Positions 6,657-15,739 are shown, numbered from the stretch's first letter. The stretch is DNA of 64,000 bases from Chryseobacterium viscerum (GCF_025949665.1 NZ_JAPDFT010000002.1:372001-436000); one strand, 5' to 3'. The notes: generated from the letters alone by a model not told the origin. A program made the numbers and translations.

Positions 6657-7415
6657 TTATAAATCTTTCCCCAGGAAATAAAGGCCTTTCAATGTATGAA
6701 GCCTGTCCATCACATGAATCTTATCTGTCAGAGGTTTATAGATATGGGAGACACCTCCCGTTGCTACTACGAAACAATCGTCATTTACCTCCTCGTTGAT
6801 GCGGCTTACAAAGCCTTCTACCATTCCCAGGAAGCCATATACCATTCCGCTTTGCATACAGGTTACTGTATCCAATCCCAAAACAGATTTTGGCTTTTTC
6901 AGTTCAATGTCCGGAAGCTGTGCGGTCTGGTTGATCAATGAATTTAAGGAAGTAACAATTCCCGGAGCAATAATCACTCCCAGGGTTTCCCCTGTTTCTG
7001 TCACACAACTGGCTGTAAGAGCGGTTCCGAAATCTATAACAATTTTCTTCCTGTTAGGGTACAGATTGTGTGCCGCCACAAGATTTGCATAAATATCTGT
7101 TCCCATCTGCTTAGATTTCGCCTGGACTCCTGAAGGAGTTGACCTATCAACAATTACAGGAGTAGTTCCGTGAATCTTTTTGATACCGGAGCTCATTACT
7201 TTGGTAAGCTGAGGTACTACTGACCCAATAATTACTTTGTCGATTTCTGTTGGCTCAATTTTATAAGTTTGATAAAGCATCAGCATCTGTACGTAAAGCT
7301 CATCTGCCGTTCTGTAAGGTTTTGTATTGATTACCCACGAAATATCACAATTATCACCATTGAAAAGACCAAATCTGATATTGCTGTTTCCTACGTTTAT
7401 TACGATTGAATTCAT
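6657..7415 (-). CDS. coaX: Type III pantothenate kinase
   Basis: First step of coenzyme A synthesis: ATP-dependent phosphorylation of pantothenate. The 252-residue length and ASKHA fold fit CoaX. Residues 5-17 (VINVGNSNIRFGL) form phosphate loop 1, VIDFGTALTASCV is the second aspartate-containing motif, and GFLGMVEGFVSRI and VATGG follow. Two positions are unusual: the first aspartate of the usual DxGNT motif is Asn7 here, and the usual GxDR motif reads GTDIYAN. The rest is intact and there are no frameshifts, so I call it functional but divergent. It is a single gene upstream of the convergent-oriented region to the acetyltransferase. Confidence 0.88.
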   Translation of the reverse strand: MNSIVINVGNSNIRFGLFNGDNCDISWVINTKPYRTADELYVQMLMLYQTYKIEPTEIDKVIIGSVVPQLTKVMSSGIKKIHGTTPVIVDRSTPSGVQAKSKQMGTDIYANLVAAHNLYPNRKKIVIDFGTALTASCVTETGETLGVIIAPGIVTSLNSLINQTAQLPDIELKKPKSVLGLDTVTCMQSGMVYGFLGMVEGFVSRINEEVNDDCFVVATGGVSHIYKPLTDKIHVMDRLHTLKGLYFLGKDL

Positions 7416-7584
7416 TGATATATTTTTCAGAAGAAATTCATGATTTATAATTGAAATTCCTGCTTGATTTTGAGGGACTAAATTTAATCATTTTTATAAA
7501 AACTAGCCTTGGATCTCTTATAAATTAAGTCTATCTTAAAAATATATCTGTACATATCAACATGTGCCAGCCAGTCCTTTCTTT

Positions 7585-7627
7585 ACAATAAACGGCGCGG
7601 AAATTTTATTTCCGCGCCGTTTATTGT
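7585..7627 (-). terminator. Long hairpin terminator after the M1 peptidase gene
   Basis: A perfect 20-bp stem (7585-7604 with 7608-7627) and a three-base loop, GC-rich in the middle (ACGGCGCGG). It lies just after the M1 peptidase stop on the minus strand and isolates it from coaX. Confidence 0.85.
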
Positions 7628-7642
7628 ATTATTTTGTATTCA

Positions 7643-9481
7643 TTATTTTACTTCCACAAAATTATCTTCCATATTTACATCTGCAATTCTCTGGCTGAAA
7701 TCAATTCCAAGAACAGATAATTGAGATTTGGTGTAAGGAATGGTAAGAGTATATTCTTTTTGCGTCCAGGGCCAGTAAGGCATTGTTTTAAGATCACCAT
7801 AAATATCTTTTTGTTTCCATGTGTGAGTCATATTCAGCGGGATCTGATAAGTCACTATTTTCTTATCGGTTGTCATCACTCCGAAATCTATCGGCATTGG
7901 AACCTGACCATTGTTGATTAAGGTAATAGTTGTAGATTTTGCATCGTATTTTACATCTTTTATTCCGTAATCAATTGTTTTTGTAGTGTTGATCCAATAA
8001 TTATGGAACCATTTCAGATCCATTCCGGAAACTTTTTGTGCAATGTGAAGAAAATCCCTGTCAGAAGGATGTTTCATACTCCATTGGTCATAATACTGTT
8101 TCAAGGTTTCTGCAAGGTTCTGTTCTCCCATAATATATCCAAGCTGCACCAGGTATAATTCTCCTTTTACATAAGATGCATATGTATAAGATGTACCATT
8201 ATCATGGTGATCCCCCAGCCATACTGCAGGTTCTTCTATTCCTTTTTTAATAAATTTTCTGTAGGCATCCAATCTTTCCATAAAAGGATTCGGCAGATCT
8301 TCAGGAAATAGCTGATACATGGTATATCCTTCCGCATAGCTTGTAAAACCTTCATCCATCCATGGACGTACAGATTCATTGGTAGCCAGCATCTGCTGAT
8401 ACCATGAGTGAGATCCTTCGTGAGCCATTAAGCCCATTAAATCTTTAACGTTTTTCGCTTCACCTAAAATCATGGTACACATTCCGTATTCCATTCCGCC
8501 GTCACCTCCCTGAATGAATGCATAAGTAGGATATACATATTTTCCAAAGTGGGCATTCATAATCTGGAAATACTTAGTGATATAAGGCTGTGATTCGCCC
8601 CATGCTTTTGTTTTATCGTTTTTCTGATATACCAGATAGACTTTCGGACCTTCCGGAACATTGAAGCTTTCTACAGAATAATCTCTGTCTGCACTCCACG
8701 CAAAATCAAGAATGTTTTTTGCCGTCCATTTCCAGATTGCTTTTTTGTCTTTTTCAGTTTTTATTTTAGCATTGGCATCATATCCTTTTACTTCTGTTGG
8801 GTTTTCAAGGATACCTCCTGCTCCTACAACATAATCTTTGTTGATTTTAATAGTAACATCAAAGTCTGAGAACGGAGCATGAAATTCTCTTCCCAGATAA
8901 TCAAAGGTTGCCCAGCCGTCATAATCGTACTCAGCAATTTTCGGATACCACTGCGTCATTGTCATGTCTACTCCTTCCCTGTTATTTCTTCCGCTTCTTC
9001 TGATCTGCTGAGGAATCACGGAATCCCAATCCATTGTAAAAGTAGTTGTAGAATTCGGTTTTATAGGTTCTGCCAGGTATACTTTCATAATGGTTTCCTG
9101 AACTTCAAATTTCAGGTCTTTCCCATTTTGTTTAATCCAATGGATATTCTGAGCTCCTTCCTGATCTTTTGGAATAGAAGCAAGCCTTGAGATCCCATCT
9201 TTCTGCAACCTTCCGTCACCATTCTTGCCTTGGGAAGCCACTCTTTGATCCATCATGGAATTAGGTTTGAAAGCATTCCAATATAGATGGAAATATACCA
9301 CATTCAGCTCATCCGGCGAATTGTTGGTGTATTCTAAAGTCTGTTTTCCCTGATAGGTAAATTTTTCAGCATTGACATCAATATCCATCTTGTACTTCGC
9401 AGCCTGCTGATAATAAGCTCCTTGCTGAGCCTGAAATTGTGAAATGATAAACGCAAAAATGATTGCAGCCGATTTTCTCAT
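7643..9481 (-). CDS. Secreted M1-family metallopeptidase
   Basis: Exported zinc aminopeptidase-like protein of 612 residues. An N-terminal signal peptide (KSAAIIFAFIISQFQAQ) is followed by an M1-type beta domain and the gluzincin catalytic domain with HEGSH, then 18 residues later the third ligand in MDEGFTSYAEG. The substrate-anchoring motif GGMEYG precedes it (QGGDGGMEYGMCTM), in place of the classic GAMEN. A C-terminal beta region follows. Many Bacteroidota carry one or more of these for peptide use in the periplasm or outside. On the minus strand a TACCTTTA-like -7 box lies about 20 bp before the start. Single-gene transcription unit ending at the long hairpin. Confidence 0.92.
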   Translation of the reverse strand: MRKSAAIIFAFIISQFQAQQGAYYQQAAKYKMDIDVNAEKFTYQGKQTLEYTNNSPDELNVVYFHLYWNAFKPNSMMDQRVASQGKNGDGRLQKDGISRLASIPKDQEGAQNIHWIKQNGKDLKFEVQETIMKVYLAEPIKPNSTTTFTMDWDSVIPQQIRRSGRNNREGVDMTMTQWYPKIAEYDYDGWATFDYLGREFHAPFSDFDVTIKINKDYVVGAGGILENPTEVKGYDANAKIKTEKDKKAIWKWTAKNILDFAWSADRDYSVESFNVPEGPKVYLVYQKNDKTKAWGESQPYITKYFQIMNAHFGKYVYPTYAFIQGGDGGMEYGMCTMILGEAKNVKDLMGLMAHEGSHSWYQQMLATNESVRPWMDEGFTSYAEGYTMYQLFPEDLPNPFMERLDAYRKFIKKGIEEPAVWLGDHHDNGTSYTYASYVKGELYLVQLGYIMGEQNLAETLKQYYDQWSMKHPSDRDFLHIAQKVSGMDLKWFHNYWINTTKTIDYGIKDVKYDAKSTTITLINNGQVPMPIDFGVMTTDKKIVTYQIPLNMTHTWKQKDIYGDLKTMPYWPWTQKEYTLTIPYTKSQLSVLGIDFSQRIADVNMEDNFVEVK

Positions 9482-9619
9482 TTAAAATTTTATTTTTTTT
9501 TAAAGGTAGTAATTTAAACAAGATCCTCAAATAGGAGTTATTTTGAGATTTTAGTCTGTTTAATATAGCTTTAGATGAATATTAATCGAGATTGTTAAAC
9601 TTTTTAGGGGCTTTATTTG

Positions 9620-9662
9620 AACATCACCTTGCCAAGGTTTAAAACCCTGACAAGGTGATGTT
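9620..9662 (-). repeat. 43-bp near-perfect palindrome, REP-like, probable dinB-gene terminator
   Basis: The arms AACATCACCTTG and CAAGGTGATGTT (12 bp) pair perfectly. The inner part continues with two mismatches that become G-U pairs only in minus-strand RNA, so the structure is selected or formed on that strand. It starts 17 bp after the DinB-fold gene stop. No long U tract follows, so it may be a REP-type element rather than a classical terminator. Confidence 0.6.
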
Positions 9663-9678
9663 ATTTTAAAAGTAATTT

Positions 9679-10149
9679 TTACTGGTTCTTCAACAGTTTT
9701 TTGATTAGAGTAATCTGTCCCAGGTGATAGTAGCTATGTTCGATCATTCCGTCTATATTTCTGCGGTAAGACCCATATTTTTCATCAACAAAAACTTCAT
9801 CAAGTTTAGAATCGGGCATCTGTTCAAGTAATGCAGCAAACTTTTCAGAATCTATCCAAAGTTTATTTAACAGATTTTCCCATTGTTCCCGGGATTCTAT
9901 GGGAGGAAGATCAAAACTGAATTTATCTTTAATCTCGAGATCTCCTCCTTCAAAAACATTGACAATTCCTGCAATATAATAATCGATGTGAAAAGTGAGC
10001 ATAGCAATCGTATTTAAAGAATCTACCTTCTTCACAGCCTGTTCCCAGGTTACATCTGAAAGCTGATCCTTAAAATTGGTATTGGCAATCCAGAAACCGT
10101 CAAGCAGCACTTCTCTGAATCTTTTTGATAATTCTGATACTGAACTCAT
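9679..10149 (-). CDS. DinB-fold (DinB/DfsB-like) protein
   Basis: A 156-residue four-helix-bundle protein of the DinB/YfiT superfamily, not the DinB polymerase. Evidence is the helical pattern and the histidines expected for the metal triad: TFHIDYYIAGI in helix 2 and IEHSYYHLGQITLIKKLL in the last helix. Such proteins are metal-dependent and often thiol- or xenobiotic-related transferases, but this member's substrate is unknown. A minus-strand TATCTTTA -7-like box lies about 20 bp before the start. Single gene with a palindrome after its stop. Confidence 0.82.
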   Translation of the reverse strand: MSSVSELSKRFREVLLDGFWIANTNFKDQLSDVTWEQAVKKVDSLNTIAMLTFHIDYYIAGIVNVFEGGDLEIKDKFSFDLPPIESREQWENLLNKLWIDSEKFAALLEQMPDSKLDEVFVDEKYGSYRRNIDGMIEHSYYHLGQITLIKKLLKNQ

Positions 10150-10307
10150 TGTGTAGTATTTTGTTTTCTAAAGATAGGCAATTGGATAATCATTTTTAAA
10201 CTTCCTTCAGGTTTTGCAGATAACACAGAGGCTCATAAGTTTTCTCAATATAAAAAACCTCAAATGCAAAATACATCTGAGGTTGATATTATACTATTGA
10301 ATTACAA

Positions 10308-11999
10308 TTATTTTTTAGTTGAAGCTTCTTTCTTTCCGCTTCTTAGAATTTTCTCAAGGATTCTTAAAGTAATCAGATAAGTTGGTTTTACTCCTGTAAG
10401 CCCAAGCCCTCCTGAAGATAATGTACTTCCTGTTTCCAATGGATTATCAGAAGCGTAATAAGCATACATTACAAACAGATCCGGTGAAATATGGTGTCTG
10501 ATCTTCGACGCTACCTGAATCGCTTTCTGATAATGTGCTCCTTCCATTTCCAGACCAATCGCTTTCCATGAAGTATTCATAAAGTAGGATAAAATATCTC
10601 TGTTTTGCAGTGAAGTTCCTAAAACAGTAATCATTGGGCCTTCAAAAGCTTTTAATTCATCATCTTTGAAATCTTCCAGCTTCAATGCATTCTCAAATGG
10701 ATAGTTGTCCGCAGTTCCTTCAAAAATATGAGAAGTAGGAATCATAATATCTCCTTTTTCTCCTGTAAGAATTCCTGCTTTCCCCATAATAGAGACAGAT
10801 TTCACTTTCATCATATAGATTTCCCCTTTGTGCTCAAAAGGTCTTAAAAGCTCATCCATTACCTCAAAAGCCTGCTCTCCGAATGCATAGTCAAAAACCA
10901 TTACTACATCATCTCCTCCGAACTTGCAATCTGCAAATGGTGTATTCTTTAGATCTGTTTTGCTGAGGTCTATAATCTGAACATCTATATTACTTCCACT
11001 TTTATCGGCAATATGAATCATCCCTTCATCCAAAGCATACTTTAAAACTTTATCACGAAGTTCTTTTTTGTTCGAAATATCTTCGTACAGTTTATAATCC
11101 ACTTCATGATGCTGTTTCTTTTTAAGTGCATTATTGGCATACAGCATATTTTTCACAGAGTGCATATTGGCAGAAATAATATGCAGCGGACGCATGTGAA
11201 GATTGTTTTCAAATAAAACCTCTTTCACTTTATTCGCCCATTTCTCACCAAAATAATGATGCCCTACTCTTTCCTTTAATATAGAACTGAAATGAATTTC
11301 TCTTTCTCTGCTGCTTTTAGCATCTTCAAGACTTACCTTTCCTAAGTTGTAGATAATTTTGAATAAACGGTCAGGATTATGATCATCACCAAAAGTATTA
11401 TAAGCTCTTAGCGTTTCATCAAAAGATCTTCCTATTAAAGAAGAAAGATGAATAAGTGCCACTTCTTTTTCTTTTCTGCTGTATTTCTTTTCACCCTTCA
11501 CCACTTCTTCAATAATTTTGAAGGCACGTGTCGGTTTCCAGTTTTCGTCCTGGATGAATGCCAGGTTACGGATTTTATCAGCTTCTATAAAAAGGAAGGT
11601 AAGATGGGTAAGAATGTCATAAATTTCGGAACGGCCCAAAAGAACCTCAATATTCATCTGGTGTTCGTCTATTCTATAACAGTTTCTTCTTCTTTTCTTA
11701 GGAACAATAGGTTCGAAACTTCCTTTATCAAACCCTTCATCTGATGTAAGATGAATAAAAGCACATTCTTCAATCCCTTCCGGAAGTCTGTCTAAAACAT
11801 ACATCAACCCGTCAAGTTCCAATTTGCTTGGAATATTCATGGTACCATAAATCTCTGGGTTGATTGTCTTCAGCAAACTTCTGATGCTCTCTCCTGAAAC
11901 TCCTCCTGGCTTGAAAAATCCTCTATAAAATAAGTGTCTCATAGAAATGTACAGTCTTTCAATAGCCTCCGTTGTTTCTCTTGCTCTAGAATTTGTCAT
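10308..11999 (-). CDS. Unassigned 563-residue protein with nucleoside-phosphorylase-like C-terminal part
   Basis: I do not recognise this protein with certainty; it looks like a conserved Bacteroidota family. The start is ATG at 11999 because an upstream in-frame start at 12038 lies beyond a -7 box (TATATTTG on the minus strand, 12015-12022). No signal peptide. The N-terminal two thirds are helical and basic, with a KKRRRN patch. The last third has GDDVVMVFDYAFGEQAFEV, a GKAGILTGEKGDI stretch, and GPMITVLGTS followed by AIGLEMEGAHYQKAI. The MEGA motif resembles the purine nucleoside phosphorylase/MTAN active-site region, where the glutamate binds ribose. A cytoplasmic nucleoside- or nucleotide-related enzyme is possible. 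Confidence 0.75.
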   Translation of the reverse strand: MTNSRARETTEAIERLYISMRHLFYRGFFKPGGVSGESIRSLLKTINPEIYGTMNIPSKLELDGLMYVLDRLPEGIEECAFIHLTSDEGFDKGSFEPIVPKKRRRNCYRIDEHQMNIEVLLGRSEIYDILTHLTFLFIEADKIRNLAFIQDENWKPTRAFKIIEEVVKGEKKYSRKEKEVALIHLSSLIGRSFDETLRAYNTFGDDHNPDRLFKIIYNLGKVSLEDAKSSREREIHFSSILKERVGHHYFGEKWANKVKEVLFENNLHMRPLHIISANMHSVKNMLYANNALKKKQHHEVDYKLYEDISNKKELRDKVLKYALDEGMIHIADKSGSNIDVQIIDLSKTDLKNTPFADCKFGGDDVVMVFDYAFGEQAFEVMDELLRPFEHKGEIYMMKVKSVSIMGKAGILTGEKGDIMIPTSHIFEGTADNYPFENALKLEDFKDDELKAFEGPMITVLGTSLQNRDILSYFMNTSWKAIGLEMEGAHYQKAIQVASKIRHHISPDLFVMYAYYASDNPLETGSTLSSGGLGLTGVKPTYLITLRILEKILRSGKKEASTKK

Positions 12000-12014
12000 A
12001 AAATAAATTTCACA

Positions 12015-12022
12015 CAAATATA
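12015..12022 (-). promoter_or_regulatory. -7 box for the 563-residue unknown gene
   Basis: Minus-strand TATATTTG, 15 bp before the chosen ATG. It sets the start codon by excluding the longer frame. Confidence 0.65.
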
Positions 12023-12038
12023 CAAAATCTCCACTCAA

Positions 12039-12417
12039 CTTATTTTAACTATCTTTTAATAAGTTGTTTAAAACCTATAGATAAGCGGGTTTTATTTTGG
12101 AATATTTTAACCCGTTCTATTATTTTGTCTGATACTTATTGTAGTATTATTTTGAACCTGTACTGTATTCACTTTCCATTTCTCTTTCATCTTTTCACTT
12201 ATTTCAGAAAAAAATCAAGAATTAGTTTAAAATAATTGTAATTTTAATGCTATACAATTCCATACACCATCGGATTGTATATTCTCTTTTTGCACGGCTA
12301 AAGTTAATATCTCTGGTTTTTCAAGCCTGCGAATGTTAACTTTTAACCACAAATCAGCAACACACCCCAACAAAAACACCCAAACAAGCGTTTAAATTAT
12401 ATAAATTTTCAAAATAC
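12039..12417. other. Gene-free AT-rich interval before glutamine synthetase
   Basis: I find no convincing frame on either strand. The only structure seen is a weak inverted repeat with GCGGGTT and AACCCGTT arms near 12087-12117. It probably holds upstream control sequence for the glutamine synthetase gene. Confidence 0.5.
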
Positions 12418-12434
12418 CCCTAAAATTTTTAGGG
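12418..12434. promoter_or_regulatory. 17-bp palindrome upstream of glutamine synthetase III
   Basis: CCCTAAAA-T-TTTTAGGG, two perfect 8-bp arms around one base, ends 28 bp before the -7 box. Its centre is about 50 bp before the expected transcription start, a position typical for an activator site. It could be a nitrogen-control operator; the binding protein is unknown. Confidence 0.5.
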
Positions 12435-12462
12435 TTAAAATATTTTCAATTCATTTTTTTTG

Positions 12463-12470
12463 TAAATTTG
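12463..12470 (+). promoter_or_regulatory. -7 box of the glutamine synthetase promoter
   Basis: TAAATTTG, a perfect box 23 bp before the ATG at 12494. No clear -33 TTTG at the right distance, which fits dependence on an activator. Confidence 0.65.
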
Positions 12471-12493
12471 CCCTGTAAAAAATCAACCCAATT

Positions 12494-14689
12494 ATGTCAA
12501 CCTTAAGATTCAAAGCATTAGAAACCCTTCCATTTAAGGATTTCAGAAAAGACAACTCTGTTGAAATCCCTGCGAAATTATCAGAGCTATTCTGTAAAAA
12601 TGTTTTCTCAGAAGAAACAATGAGAGAATATTTAACTAAAGAAGCATTCGGTTCTATTATGGATGCTATTAAAAAAGGAACTAAAATCCAGAGACACATT
12701 GCAGACCAGGTAGCTGTAGCAATGAAAGACTGGGCAATGAGCAAAGGTGTAACACACTACACTCACTGGTTTCAGCCTTTGACGGGTACTACTGCAGAAA
12801 AGCACGACTCATTCTTCACTCCAATTGAAGGAGGTAGAGCTATCGAGAGATTCAGTGGAAACATGCTTATTCAGCAGGAGCCTGATGCATCGTCTTTCCC
12901 GAACGGAGGTATCAGAAATACTTTTGAAGCAAGAGGATATACAGCTTGGGATCCTACATCTCCGGCATTCATTATGGGAACTACATTATGTATTCCTTCC
13001 ATCTTCATCTCTTATACAGGAGAAACATTAGATTACAAAGCTCCTCTTTTAAGAGCTTTAAACGCTGTAGATGAAGCTGCAACTAATGTAATGCAGTATT
13101 TTGACAAAAACGTAACGAAGGTAACTCCTACTTTGGGTTGGGAGCAGGAATATTTCCTTGTAGATTCAGCATTATATCAATCTCGTCCGGATCTTGTATT
13201 AACAGGTAAAACATTACTTGGACATTCACCGGCAAAAGGACAGCAATTGGATGACCACTATTTTGGTTCTATTCCTACAAGAGTAATGAACTTCATGAAA
13301 GAGTTGGAAATCGAATGTATGAAATTGGGAATTCCTGCAACAACAAGACACAACGAGGTTGCACCAAATCAGTTCGAGCTTGCACCAATGTTTGAAGAAG
13401 TAAACGTTGCTGTAGACCACAACTCATTGTTGATGGATATTATGGCAAGAGTAGCTCACAAACACCACTTCCACATTCTTTTCCACGAAAAACCATTCGC
13501 TGGAGTAAACGGAAGCGGAAAACACAACAACTGGTCTTTAGCTACAGATACTGGAGAAAACCTTTTAAGCCCAGGAAAAAATCCAAAGAAAAACTTACAG
13601 TTCTTAACATTCTTTGTTAACACCATTAAGGCGGTTCACGAATATGCAGATCTTTTAAGAGCAAGTATTGCTTCTGCAAGCAATGACCACAGACTTGGCG
13701 CCAATGAAGCTCCACCGGCAATTATTTCCGTATTCATCGGAACTCAGCTGTTCAGCGTATTGGAAGAACTTGAAAAAGTAACGAACGGAAAATTATCTCC
13801 GGAAGAGAAAACAGAATTAAAATTAAATGTAGTTGGAAAAATTCCTGAAATTTTATTAGATAATACTGATAGAAACAGAACTTCCCCATTTGCATTTACA
13901 GGAAATAAATTTGAAATTAGAGCGGTAGGTTCTTCTGCAAACTGCGCAGAGTCTATGACTGTAATGAACACTATTGCAGCAAAACAGCTTAATGATTTCA
14001 AGAAAGAAGTTGATGCTTTAATTGAAACTGGTCTTAAGAAAGATGAAGCTATCTTTAATGTATTGAGAGAATACATCAAGCAATGTAAAAACATTATGTT
14101 TGAAGGAGACGGATATTCTGATGACTGGGCTAAAGAAGCTAAAAAAAGAGGATTGAACAACCTTAAAACAACTCCGGAAGCTTTAAAGCAGGAAATGGAT
14201 AAAAAATTCTTAGACCTATATGAAGAGATGGGAATTTTCAACCATAGAGAAGTAGAGGCAAGAAATGAAATTAAATTAGAGAAGTACTCTACTGTTATTG
14301 ATATTGAAGCAAGAGTGCTGGGTGATATCGCAAGAAACCACATCATTCCTTCTGCATTAAATTATCAGAACAGATTAATTGAAAACGTAAAAGGTCTTAA
14401 AGAAATCTTTGGTGACAAAGAATTCAAATCGCTAGCTAAAGAACAGATGAGTTTAATTACAAGCATTTCTGAAAATGTTTCTAAAATTAAACTTGGTGTT
14501 GAAGATCTTCTTAAAGCAAGAGAAGCAGCAAAAGGTATTTCAGACAGCCAAAAACAGGCAGAAAGCTATTGTAACAAAGTAAAACCATTATTCGATCCTA
14601 TCAGAGAGGCTTCTGATGCATTGGAAATGATGGTAGACGATGAGCTTTGGCCAATGACAAAATACAGAGAAATGTTGTTTACAAAATAA
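12494..14689 (+). CDS. glnN: Glutamine synthetase type III
   Basis: Makes glutamine from glutamate, ammonia and ATP, the main route of ammonium assimilation in Bacteroidota. The 731-residue length is diagnostic for GSIII against about 470 for type I. Visible blocks are the GSIII-specific N-terminal region with GGRAIERFSGNMLIQQEPD, the metal-binding GWEQEYFLVD, the NQFELAPMFEEVNVAVDHN segment, ATP-site FAGVNGSGKHNNWS, and RASIASASNDHRLGANEAPPA. A helical C-terminal part (QEMDKKFLDLYEEMG onward) completes it. Single-gene unit with its own promoter, an upstream palindrome and a terminator at 14717. Confidence 0.96.
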   Translation: MSTLRFKALETLPFKDFRKDNSVEIPAKLSELFCKNVFSEETMREYLTKEAFGSIMDAIKKGTKIQRHIADQVAVAMKDWAMSKGVTHYTHWFQPLTGTTAEKHDSFFTPIEGGRAIERFSGNMLIQQEPDASSFPNGGIRNTFEARGYTAWDPTSPAFIMGTTLCIPSIFISYTGETLDYKAPLLRALNAVDEAATNVMQYFDKNVTKVTPTLGWEQEYFLVDSALYQSRPDLVLTGKTLLGHSPAKGQQLDDHYFGSIPTRVMNFMKELEIECMKLGIPATTRHNEVAPNQFELAPMFEEVNVAVDHNSLLMDIMARVAHKHHFHILFHEKPFAGVNGSGKHNNWSLATDTGENLLSPGKNPKKNLQFLTFFVNTIKAVHEYADLLRASIASASNDHRLGANEAPPAIISVFIGTQLFSVLEELEKVTNGKLSPEEKTELKLNVVGKIPEILLDNTDRNRTSPFAFTGNKFEIRAVGSSANCAESMTVMNTIAAKQLNDFKKEVDALIETGLKKDEAIFNVLREYIKQCKNIMFEGDGYSDDWAKEAKKRGLNNLKTTPEALKQEMDKKFLDLYEEMGIFNHREVEARNEIKLEKYSTVIDIEARVLGDIARNHIIPSALNYQNRLIENVKGLKEIFGDKEFKSLAKEQMSLITSISENVSKIKLGVEDLLKAREAAKGISDSQKQAESYCNKVKPLFDPIREASDALEMMVDDELWPMTKYREMLFTK

Positions 14690-14716
14690 CGTCCTGTAAA
14701 GTTCCATATTAGTTTA

Positions 14717-14745
14717 AATTCCTCGGTTTTCCGGGGAATTTTTTT
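14717..14745 (+). terminator. Terminator of the glutamine synthetase gene
   Basis: AATTCCTCGG, loop TTTT, CCGGGGAATT (one G-U pair) followed by a run of T. Confidence 0.9.
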
Positions 14746-14840
14746 GTTTTATTAACAGTCTTGAAAATGAGAGTTTTAAATTACAAAACCTGATATATAG
14801 AAGAAAATCGATTTAGTTTGTTAAAGAATCTTAATAAAAA

Positions 14841-14883
14841 AAACCGCACACTTACCAAAAATAGGCCGTTGCGGTTTATTTTT
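14841..14883 (+). terminator. Second hairpin in the gap before the NlpC/P60 gene
   Basis: AAACCGCA (14841-14848) pairs with TGCGGTTT (14870-14877) around a 21-nt loop, followed by ATTTTTC. It may be a back-up terminator. The rest of the 14690-15028 gap holds no gene. Confidence 0.45.
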
Positions 14884-14969
14884 CTTTAACATATGCAAAT
14901 TATATGTTAAAATGTGTTAAAATAAGATCCTGACAATTATCATATCAGGGGTCTTTTATTCGGAATCTC

Positions 14970-14977
14970 TACTTTTG
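14970..14977 (+). promoter_or_regulatory. -7 box of the NlpC/P60 lipoprotein gene
   Basis: TACTTTTG, giving a leader of about 45 nt. A short inverted repeat, CCTGA (14929-14933) and TCAGG (14945-14949), lies across the -33 region and might be an operator. Confidence 0.55.
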
Positions 14978-15028
14978 TATTGCTTTTGAAAATAAATATT
15001 CCTTTTTAACACGGATAATCAAATATAT

Positions 15029-15739
15029 ATGAAGAAAAGAGTTTTGTTTTATTTAGTTGCTTTAGTTACTACAGTTTCATTGCAATCGTGCGCTACAAAT
15101 TATGTGGTTTCAAAACCAGCAACTTACACAAAAGAATACAAAACAGATGCCAAACTAGCTTCTATAGATAACAAAAGAATAGAGCAGGATAAGCAGAAAC
15201 TTATCGACTCTTTCCTTGCTGAAAAAGCAGCATCTATCGCTAGTGCTAAAAAAGCAGTTAAGAATTCTGAGATTGCAAAAGCAATCAAACATAATAAAAC
15301 CATTGATGGTATCCTTGAAGAAGCTGAAACGTACCTTGGGACTCCTTACAGATACGGAGGAACTACAAGAAACGGTATAGATTGTTCAGCTTTTGTTCTT
15401 TCTGTATTCGGAGCAGCAGCAGGCCTTAGCTTACCTAGAGTAGCAGCATCTCAGGCTCAGGAAGGGGAAAGAATTGAAAAAGGAGAACTACAGAAAGGAG
15501 ATTTGATTTTCTTTTCTCACGGAAGAAGAATTTCTCACGTAGGTATTGTAGAAAGTGTTTCTGAAGAGGGTGAGATTAAGTTTATCCACGCAGCAACATC
15601 AAAAGGAGTAATGATTTCTTCACTGAATGATTCTTATTGGGGACCTAAGTTCAGATTCGCAAAGAGAGTAATCAACGAAGAAGGAGACGCTTACAATAAC
15701 TTAGCAGCAACTACTCCCGCTACACCAGCAAATTTTTAA
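15029..15739 (+). CDS. NlpC/P60 (C40) peptidoglycan endopeptidase lipoprotein
   Basis: Predicted D-gamma-glutamyl-meso-diaminopimelate endopeptidase for cell-wall remodelling. The 236-residue protein has a lipoprotein signal with lipobox LQSC (Cys21), a charged helical linker to about residue 90, then the NlpC/P60 domain: YRYGGTTRNGIDCSAFV with catalytic Cys119, ISHVGIV with His170, and FIHAATSKGV with the third polar residue His187. All three catalytic residues are present. The C-terminus is a short Ala/Thr-rich tail. It lies alone between its own promoter and a perfect terminator. Confidence 0.93.
   Translation: MKKRVLFYLVALVTTVSLQSCATNYVVSKPATYTKEYKTDAKLASIDNKRIEQDKQKLIDSFLAEKAASIASAKKAVKNSEIAKAIKHNKTIDGILEEAETYLGTPYRYGGTTRNGIDCSAFVLSVFGAAAGLSLPRVAASQAQEGERIEKGELQKGDLIFFSHGRRISHVGIVESVSEEGEIKFIHAATSKGVMISSLNDSYWGPKFRFAKRVINEEGDAYNNLAATTPATPANF

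Noticed and set aside
13744..14346. Long antisense frame within glutamine synthetase
   Set aside because: It is a shadow of the strongly conserved glutamine synthetase frame and shows no protein-like features of its own.
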